A stretch of 64,000 bases of DNA. It comes from Gymnopus androsaceus JB14. Lineage: Eukaryota > Basidiomycota > Agaricomycetes > Agaricales > Omphalotaceae. The stretch covers positions 64,619-128,618 of the forward strand of contig ML769457.1 of assembly GCA_009733575.1 (NCBI GenBank), given 5' to 3'. A program made the position numbers and the translations under genes. Every line of letters begins with the position of its first letter. Within the stretch, counting starts at the first letter, position 1. The notes below the pieces were generated by a model. The model did no database searches and had not been told where the DNA came from. It worked only from the letters and a program-made list of their open reading frames with translations. Below are positions 56,613 through 64,000 of this stretch, one piece after another.

Positions 56613-57815
56613 CTATAATGGTTTCTCTGCAAGGATATGATAACTTGTAGTGATAAGTCGCATCCGATCCGCTTGGATAAAAGCTTGGCCGTCCTGCGTC
56701 AGGCGGAGCATGAGGGTTTTGAAATGTGGGGGAAGGACGTGGAGCTTGACAAGCGCAAGGACAAGTGACTGTAGTCGACGGAAATAACCATCAGCACGCT
56801 CGATGAGCGGTGCCTGCAATCCGTCGATGCTCGCATTATCGCTCTTGAGCACACGGAAGCCAGCCTCCTCCAGTGCGGCCTGGAATTTCTCGGCAGTCGG
56901 AGTACCGACAGCGCCAATCAAGGGTTTGATTCTCCGCATGAGCTCAGCGTGTTCGGGATTTTTGGCGTCATACGCAGGTAAACTGACCCAATCGAGCAGG
57001 GAGAGCTTCGCACCTGGTTTCAGAACGCGATAAATCTCACGAAACGTCGCAGGAAGGTCTTTACATAGACTGAGAGCCTGGATCTGGTAAAACGCGTCAA
57101 AGCTCTCGCTTTCGAGTTTGAGTGGGAGGACGTTGAAATCTTGCTGGATGAATTCCAACGGGAGCTTTCGCTTTGAGGCGAATGCGCGAGCACTAGCGAG
57201 TTGGTCGGCGTCGAGGTTGAGACCAGTGACGTGAACACCAGCGTATTTGGACATGTGGGCAGCAACACGACCACGACCACACCCAAGATCGAGAACACGG
57301 TCTCCAGCTTTGAGCTCGATCTCTCGTGCAACAAACTCTTCGTAAAGAAGCTGGTTGTCGAGGATGCCGGCGTGGGTGTTCATCACGGGAGGGATATACA
57401 TTTTCTCTACCTCTCCTAGAGCACAGAGGTGGTTCAGTACGCTGTAGTAGCTGACAAGGCAATCGTGCACAGCGGTAGGGTAGTCGGGCCCAAGAGTGGC
57501 AATCATCTGCGCTTCGTCCTCCCAGTCCAGCCCATATATGACATATGAGTTCATAAAGTCTTCCATCTGCTTTGGAGTCAGATTTTTCAACACGCGGTAT
57601 GACTTTCGCATTGTTTGTAGGCGTCCCGGAGAGGCGGAGCGATCAACATCGATGGATGAATTGGGTTTGGCTTTGCGAGCCTTTTTTTCGTGGGCAAGGC
57701 TGTCCGAGCTGCTGGTACGGTCAGAGTTGCTACTAGGAGTGGCGGAGCCTTTGAAAGGTGCAGGGACTGAGGCTGCAGGCTGCATGGTTACAGGAGAATG
57801 ACGTATGGACGACAT
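56613..57815 (-). CDS. SAM-dependent methyltransferase, sterol C24-methyltransferase-like
   Basis: A single uninterrupted frame of 400 residues, unusual among the intron-rich neighbours. After a Ser-rich N-terminus comes the class I fold: motif I VLDLGCGRGRVAAHMSKYA, the adenine-contact segment GLNLDADQLASARAFA, FIQQDFNVLPL, SFDAFYQIQALSLCKDL and LKPGAKLSLLDWVSLPAYD. The spacing of these blocks is like Erg6, and the end SYHILAEKPL also fits. It lacks the Erg6 signature EYGWGxSFHF, so a C24-sterol substrate is not assured. The 57838-57900 stretch may hold a 5' UTR intron. Confidence 0.78.
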   Translation of the reverse strand: MSSIRHSPVTMQPAASVPAPFKGSATPSSNSDRTSSSDSLAHEKKARKAKPNSSIDVDRSASPGRLQTMRKSYRVLKNLTPKQMEDFMNSYVIYGLDWEDEAQMIATLGPDYPTAVHDCLVSYYSVLNHLCALGEVEKMYIPPVMNTHAGILDNQLLYEEFVAREIELKAGDRVLDLGCGRGRVAAHMSKYAGVHVTGLNLDADQLASARAFASKRKLPLEFIQQDFNVLPLKLESESFDAFYQIQALSLCKDLPATFREIYRVLKPGAKLSLLDWVSLPAYDAKNPEHAELMRRIKPLIGAVGTPTAEKFQAALEEAGFRVLKSDNASIDGLQAPLIERADGYFRRLQSLVLALVKLHVLPPHFKTLMLRLTQDGQAFIQADRMRLITTSYHILAEKPL

Positions 57816-58347
57816 GGAGGGTAAGTTGTTCGTAGTCTGTTAACGAAAGGAAGGTGAGTTTAAATGAGAGAGAGAAACCCGGAAGGGACGTACCAAGGGA
57901 CGATGCTGCCGGAAGAGGAAGAAAGTAAACGCGTGCTGGAACAGTTATAGTGAAAAAAAAAACGCTGAGTAATGGTAACCGACGGAATCAAGACGGGGTT
58001 CGTTTTAAAACACTTACGCTGATTTGCTTACAGGGAGGACCGTATGACTCGGGGTAAAATTACCTACCACTGACTGAGTAATCCAAAAACGCAGACTCGG
58101 ACCCATCGGACCATACTGCCAAGCGAAGCGATGACTCGAGTTGTCGAGAACCGTGACGGTAAAATTGAAGTGGCCCCACTCATCATAACGCAGAGCCGCT
58201 TAAACGTGCGCACATCGCTTTCTCAGGTCGACATTCCCAACGATTTGCATATCGCATGAAAGCATGGTAGCTATATTGCACATAGTAAAGAACATGGCAA
58301 AGGAAAGTGATACGACATAACTGCAAAGCAAACCAACAAGACACAGA
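57816..58347. other. Upstream region of the methyltransferase, 3' flank of eL15
   Basis: Both genes are leftward. The region has an A-run near 57952 but no gene. Confidence 0.45.
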
Positions 58348-59173
58348 TCACCGGTATCTGCGAAGAGACAGAGTGTTGTGCTTTTTCCAGGTCGACCTAG
58401 CAGGTGTGTGGTTGTAGCGGTGACCCTTGTTCAAACCACGGTTCTATTGATACTGTTAGGTCACTATGACCGGGAACCAAAATATGTAAACCCGTACCTT
58501 CTTGCCAATAGCAGTAAGACCACGAGCCTCACGACGCTTGTGGACAGGGTTGACGATCCAGTTGATTCTGGGGTCACGGCGGATCTGTAAAGACAGACAT
58601 GAGCAGAAGTATCTAATGAAAAAAACTCGTCATTTGACTTACGGCTTTGTGGTTGGGGTCAACAAGGATGACTTCAAAGTACTTGTAAACACCGTCCTGA
58701 TTAATCCAGTACGAGTTGAGCACCCGAAGGTTTCCACAGCGACGACCAACACGCTCCTCGGCCGTGCTCCTCAAGCTGCGCTGGTACTTGAGGTGGTTGA
58801 CACCCTGTCGTACGGGTTTACCATAGGTAGCACCTAGAAAATTTGCCGGATTAATTCCTGATCAGATTCCGACGAAAAATACTACGCACCCTTGGGGACT
58901 GGCTTTTTCCTGTTACCGCGACGAACTCGAATGCGGTAAACAACGTATCCCTGTTTGGCTTTATAGCCTAGACGGCGAGCTTTGTCGGGACGAGAGGGAC
59001 GAGAGGCGCGGTGAATCACGTTGAGTTGACGGTATTCCCAGCACCTGTAGCAAATTAGACCCAAAAAATCTGTAAAATATTTGCTTCAAAACTTACCGCA
59101 CACGGAAGAGGAATCGCAGCACATCAGACTGCTTCTTTTTGTACAGTTCCGTCACGTATTTGTAGCCTCCCAT
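58348..59173 (-). CDS. RPL15: 60S ribosomal protein eL15
   Basis: Structural protein of the large ribosomal subunit. The start [20 protein letters not shown] is exact for the family; the in-frame codons upstream are 5' UTR. It continues [72 protein letters not shown] and [11 protein letters not shown], and the last exon gives [19 protein letters not shown] and [12 protein letters not shown]. Four or so short introns; the last acceptor must be the second AG (TATCAATAG) to keep frame. No frame breaks, as expected for an essential gene. Length about 203 residues. Confidence 0.95.
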
Positions 59174-60916
59174 CTTGCGGATGCTGAAATGATAAAGGTA
59201 AGATTTGGGAGGAGATTCGAAACGACGGTGAACACCTTTTTTGAAATCAGAGGCCAAAGAAAGAGTGTGAGAAAGGACTCGCCAGTTGTAGCACAGCATC
59301 ACAGATACCGGCTCGCCCTGCACGTGATCATCGACTTTTCAGTGAGTGCTTCCAAAGTTCAAAGCTTCCGTCGCTTTCACTAGATCTGTCCAGGTTATAA
59401 GCGTTGGCTAGAAGTCTGTATTATGAGAAGAGCGACACAATGAACAAAAGTATCCTCTGCTGCCAGCTCATATGGACTGACGTGGTCTAAGAGTATGATT
59501 CAATTCGTTAAGCAGTTCAATCATCTCTCAGCCAGGTTTCGGGTTCAGTTCCCAGCCAGACCTTTTGGATTACTCGCAATCGCAGCTTCTATTTCTTTTT
59601 TTGACGGAAGAGCCCTTTTTATTTCAAAGGTTCAGAAAGCTTTCATATGGACGCTAAAACCAGCTTTGACATTACCATAACCGCATCGACTTTGACATTC
59701 GACTCTCACCACCACAACTACCACGTTCGACGGATGCTGAACTAACCTCCACTAGGTGCTACCAAATTAGTGAAGTAGCTCGACGTCTACGATGATTTCC
59801 TTACTGCCGCTCCGAAAACCAGCTCTAAAGACATTCCATTCCTAAAGCTCCTCGCTGTAGCAGGAGTCGCTGTCGCTTGCACTGCTACACTCGTCCGTCT
59901 TATTCCAAAGGCTGTTGAGGATGAGTACCATCTATATACCACTCTCAAAGAACCATACAACTTCACTACGATGAAACGCAACCGTAAAAACAGTGTGGCT
60001 GCTGGTTACTGATTCGAGAATGTTACGAGTTTTATCTCCTCGTTTCTTCTTGAGTTATTTAGTAACTGTATTACAGTTTCTTTGATATCATTTCGGTAGT
60101 TAAATGCTTTGTACTTACTATGCTATACTTCCAAAAATGGAGCTGTCTGCTGTCTTTTGATCCTTGACTCCCATCATCTAACGCTATCAACTTAACAGAA
60201 ATGTAAACTCCAAAAGAGAATATTTTCTCTAGGTGTAATGTCATGGAAGAATCTCAAAGAAGTATTTCTTAATTTGGTCAATGTCGACTCAAACTTCTTA
60301 TCCCAGTTGACTCTTGAACTTACTGGCACTAGCATGAGCGAAAGAAATTCCGCTTCAAAGGCATATGTATCACTTGTAGCATGACATTTTGTAGCCTCAT
60401 AGTTCTATTAAGTGCATCCTGGGTTCAATTCCCAACAGGCACTTGAGGCACCTAATGTTTTCGGGTCAAGTTTACTCTTCTTTTATTTTTTAAGGGAACA
60501 CAAAATTTCTGTTGAACATTCAATATTTGAAGATTCGGAGGAGCTACTAGTACTAGTAAACCCACCTATGAATCTAACACAACATAAATACTATTTAATA
60601 CTCAGCACAACATTGAAAGCACGAAACAACCATCAAGCTAATTATTATTACATCGTATCTGCGATTATCAAAACCAAGATGCAGAAATAGATCTAACATT
60701 GGCTAATTTTGTGGTCCGACTCCTCTTCATATACCACCCATCCCTTTTTTGTGGAAGGACAATACAAGGATTTGGTGTTGCCTTGACAAGGCTTGTGTGA
60801 CCAGTGCAGCGAGGCGTGGGTGCATCTTCACTCAAATGATCATGTCACTGAGAATTCTGTCTGTTGCCCAGTACACCATGTGATTGTGCTACGAATTCTT
60901 GAAAGCTCCCACCACA
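59174..60916. other. Intergenic with tRNA T-arm-like fragments and a small open frame
   Basis: The first part is the eL15 promoter side. At 59779-60012 a 78-codon open stretch (DVYDDFLTAAPKTSSKDIPF; LLAVAGVAVACTATLVRLIP) ends in TGA and looks coding-like, but has no start or known domain. Two stretches resemble tRNA T arms, GGGTTCAGTTCCC near 59538 and GGGTTCAATTCCC near 60420; no full tRNA is foldable around either, so they may be SINE remnants. From about 60400 rightward the DNA becomes CpG-poor. Confidence 0.4.
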
Positions 60917-62047
60917 ATGTTTGCCAGCAGTATCGTCCTTTTCTCATTCCTTGCTTGCTTTGTCCTATGTGTGTCTGGAGTAGAGAACAAGATTCTTGAA
61001 CACAATCCAACTTCTCTACCTGACTATGCCTTCACCTTTGCTCCATATTCCTATCTCCATTCCAGCGAGTTATATTTCCCTTCGGACATTGTTGAACACC
61101 TTCAAAACACTATCCCTGAAGTTAATAGTCTTATCTGGTGGTGCTTATTTGACTGTAGTATCTCTGACCTTGTTTCACAGATCAACTTTACAGCTATAGC
61201 CCCAATGCAAAACTTGTCGACTTTGGACTCTCTACCCAGCACTGCCTTTCTGACTTCTGTTGATGACCCACTGACTAATCCTGCATGGCTTACCTCCATT
61301 GCTAACAAGCCCGACTCCACTGGTTACTCTCATGCTCCTGCCACAATCATTGCTGTCGAGAAAGGTGATGGCATTGTTGATGTGTTCTATTTCTATTTCT
61401 ATTCTTTCAATCAGGGCAAGTTTTTTAATGCATCTTTCGAGGTAAACCAAGTGACCATAATATATATAGGCAACTTTCTGCTTGGAGTTGTTTTAGGTGA
61501 CCATGTTGGAGACTGGGAGCACACAATGATACGCTTCATCAATGGAGATCCCACTGCCATTTTTCTCTCTGAGCACTCCTTTTCTTCAGCATATACATGG
61601 GATGCCATAACAAAGCTGAATGGACATCCTCAGGTCTATGTGGGCAATGGCACCCATGCCAACTGGGCCACCCCTGGACCACACAGCTACACTGTTCCAT
61701 TTGGGTTGTTGGCTGATCAGTCTGATGTAGGATTGCTTTGGGATGTGACCTTGAACTTTCGTGGATTTTGGTTTGACAACTCAACATCAACTTTCACAAG
61801 TGCAGGTGGCATTGGCATAGGGGGATCTGAACAAGAGAGCGAGACTACAAGCTGGCTGTTGTGGTTGGGCCTTTGGGGTGATGAGCAATACCCATCTACA
61901 GATCCACGCCAATATGACTTTGATGGTCAATTTAAATTTTCCTCTGGACCCACAGGTAAAGTGGATTCTTCTGCAGCTGTGCATTGTTGAATATACTTTC
62001 TTCTAGGCCCATTTGACAAAAACCTCGGACGCACAACTGTTTGCTGA
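60917..62047 (+). CDS. Vps62-like secreted/vacuolar protein
   Basis: Member of the Vps62/DUF946 family, known from yeast vacuolar sorting but biochemically undefined. The start MFASSIVLFSFLACFVLCVSG is a signal peptide. Family blocks are FAPYSYLHSSELYFPSDIVEHL, INFTAIAPMQ, LGDHVGDWEHTMIRFINGDP, FLSEHSFSSAYTWDA and VYVGNGTHANWATPG. Introns proposed at 61121-61180, 61416-61469 (GC donor) and near 61955-62007; the first two are multiples of three and free of stops. The frame ends DKNLGRTTVC. CpG is very rare here, about 10 in 960 bases by my count, in contrast to genes elsewhere in the window. Confidence 0.8.
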
Positions 62048-62789
62048 AGATGATGCTACCTGTGTTGTTTTGAATTCTGCACTGTATGCCCCTATACCAG
62101 GCGCTGCTATCTCTTCTAATGCTTCAGTGACAATGCTGACATTGACCAGTCACTTGCAGCACTTGTTACTTTCAGGACATCACTTGTTGCAGCCAATTTC
62201 ACTGTCCTTACAAATTGATAAGGAAGATTGCAGATAGGATAGAGTTAGCCGAACTTTGGAGTGGCTTAGCTTTACTTATTGAAATTTGAAATAGCTGTTT
62301 AGTATGGTCATTAATTTCTTGTTCATCAGAATCCATCCAGTGTCGGTGAAATTTGAGGCAGAACACTTGCAACACATTACTTGATTAGTGTGGAGTCATC
62401 GAAATTCATTGTCTTCACCACTGTGAATGATGATGTTCATAGCAACTTTGTGGCAACAGGTAGTATCAGGTATGTATAAAATGATGCACCTGTATTTGTC
62501 CATTTCCCCATCGCACATGAAGTGCCCAGCTGTTGCATATGATATGACATTGTGAAAATACCACAGTGCCCACCACTTGCATGTATGTACTTTATGACTG
62601 CTTGATACAAGCATAGACATTTAAATTTAGTATGATGCTAGTTGTAGTAGTCAGTGAGGTTTTGAAATGATGAATCCTGGATAACATCAATATTCATCTT
62701 TTTGAAATTGATGTCTGATTATTTCTGCACTTTCATATTGTGTAGCTAGTATATAGATAGGCTCATTTTATTTTCCTCACTACAAGTTA
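62048..62789. other. Intergenic, CpG-poor, nothing recognised
   Basis: 3' flank of the Vps62-like gene up to the Helitron piece. It is AT- and TG-rich with few CpG. No gene recognised. If the Helitron end were intact, a terminal hairpin followed by CTRR would be expected on the leftward strand near here; I could not identify one. Confidence 0.45.
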
Positions 62790-64000
62790 GATTGAGCAGA
62801 TGTTTCGGCATGGGCCTTCAAAGAGACTGGAGGATGGTACCGTCGGTCTTCAAAACCGCCTATTCCAAGTGGAAATAATGTAGGGAACATGCCAGGAAAC
62901 AGATCACTGTTGTTGTACTCAGGTATTGGATCAGCGCTCATAGGTTAGTAAAGCAGGATCGTTGTCTTTACGCATTGAATTCGCAAAACCATGCACTGCA
63001 GCTGCAGTCCGACAATGTCGACCAGATACATCTGACGATTCGGGTTCATAAATACAGGAGCGTTCAATCAACACATTTTGCTGAGCCTCTTCTGAGAGAA
63101 GCGAACCGGGATGTTGGTCAAAACCCGAGATCTCCTCTTCAAACATACTTTTTGGATTAGTTTCATAATCGTAAACGATGCGCTCTTCAAGCCCAGGTAA
63201 TAAATCATTTCTGGGAAAAGGTTAAGGATGTTTTCATTGGGATCAGGCAGCTGGATACAGCCGATGTGATTTGCAGCAATGTTTGAGATCTTGCATTGGC
63301 GGACAAAGAGTTTGCGCAGTTCTTGCCGAGTAAGTTTCCGTGGTCCAACGAATACAATGCTAATGAGATCATTGAGATCCGATGGAGACCAAGGATGTGC
63401 ACATGCCATGCAGCTGAAGAGGGTCTTCTTCAGAGGATGATGTGCCATATAATCTCGCAACATGAGCGGTTGTGCGGAAGATAGAGCAAGCCATTTCTTC
63501 GACCCAAGTCAAATCTGAAAGAAGCTCACCACGACAAATGGTTATTCAAGGCTAACCGAGGCATTTTCGATTCGGAGAGAGAGCCATAGCAATCTTGACA
63601 AAAATAAAGCTCCGTATCTTTGCAGTCCAGTATCCTTTGCTCGAATGCCTTTAGGATCCAAGAGCAGTCAATCGAGTTCAGAATCTATATAACAAAAGCG
63701 TGCGCGTGGCGTATGCCTCAGGATATATTCATCGCGTATATGCAAAATGTCAAGAGGGGGAGTGTGCGATGCTTGACAGTAATGACCTTCGATCTTCGGA
63801 CCCGCAACAGGAACAAATATGAAGGGGTACATATTGAATGTTATTTTGATATGCTGTATAACGCTGAATAATTGTATCTTTCAGTACGAACTGGGGCCAA
63901 TTTCCCTTGCTCGTTCACTTCAGAGGACAGTTTGATAGCACGTTCACTCTAGCTTCGTGGCGGCGTTGAGCATCCCGGTCAGATTTGGCTTTCTTGTGAT
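62790..64000 (-). mobile_element. Decayed Helitron helicase-like ORF, N-terminal part
   Basis: Leftward pieces match the large helicase-like protein of agaricomycete Helitrons, a rolling-circle DNA transposon. In order from the right edge: VPLHICSCCGSEDRRS, ILHIRDEYILRHTPRARFCY, YFCQDCYGSLSESKMPRLAL, SDLTWVEEMACSIFRTTAHV with ARLYGTSSSEED, then DLNDLISIVFVGPRKLTRQE, EEEISGFDQHPGSLLSEE and LFPGMFPTLFPLGIGGFEDR. The pieces change frame several times and include stops, for example a TGA within the ELD-LLLDPKG stretch, so the element is dead. Rep and helicase motor motifs are not in the visible part. The element starts off the right edge. Confidence 0.85.

Noticed and set aside
59528..60440. Possible tRNA or SINE from two T-arm-like stretches
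   Set aside because: No acceptor or D arm could be paired around either one, so no RNA gene is called.

Overview
The window reads as nuclear DNA of a mushroom-forming basidiomycete (Agaricomycetes). Nearly every recognisable gene is cut by many introns of about 45-60 nt with GT..AG ends, some with GC..AG ends and some flanking microexons of 5-11 nt. The gene content fits: an AA14-type copper oxygenase, a thaumatin-like protein, an Ecl1-type zinc protein, crinkler/RHS-type NTPase proteins and an agaricomycete Helitron helicase. No operon-like organisation is seen.

Layout. 1-8.9 kb: the 3' part of pyruvate carboxylase, then a divergent pair of nitronate monooxygenase and the U3 snoRNP protein Rrp9. 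8.9-22.7 kb: a gene-poor stretch in which only one gene is convincing, an Ecl1-like zinc protein at 16.1 kb. 22.7-26.1 kb: ubiquitin C-terminal hydrolase, a CCDC90/FMP32-type mitochondrial coiled-coil protein and sphingoid base C4-hydroxylase. 26-31 kb: poorly resolved, with a degraded gene and a single-pass membrane protein. 31.2-36.2 kb: CNOT9/Rcd1 and an AA14 oxygenase sharing a 142-bp promoter, then a DUF1295 membrane reductase.

36.2-46.4 kb is an unstable block. It holds a RuvB-like 1 helicase relic, two tandem HSL-type hydrolase genes, two divergently transcribed crinkler/RHS-type genes, and the 3' tail of a third hydrolase copy beyond them. 46.4-59.2 kb returns to ordinary genes: thaumatin-like protein, an ADF-H/PH protein, a damaged tRNA, a large ATP-dependent DNA ligase divergent from mitochondrial enoyl reductase Etr1, a sterol-methyltransferase-like enzyme and ribosomal protein eL15. 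59.2-64 kb carries a Vps62-like gene in strikingly CpG-poor DNA and, at the right edge, a decayed Helitron helicase.

A caution applies throughout. Several conserved housekeeping genes (PYC, SUR2, CCDC90, Etr1, ligase, DUF1295) show isolated single-base frame changes, mostly +1, while neighbours (Rrp9, UCH, CNOT9, AA14, eL15) are clean. The simplest reading is residual indel error in the assembly, so the frame breaks are not by themselves proof of pseudogenes. The most unusual content is the divergent crinkler/RHS pair lying inside a hydrolase tandem array.
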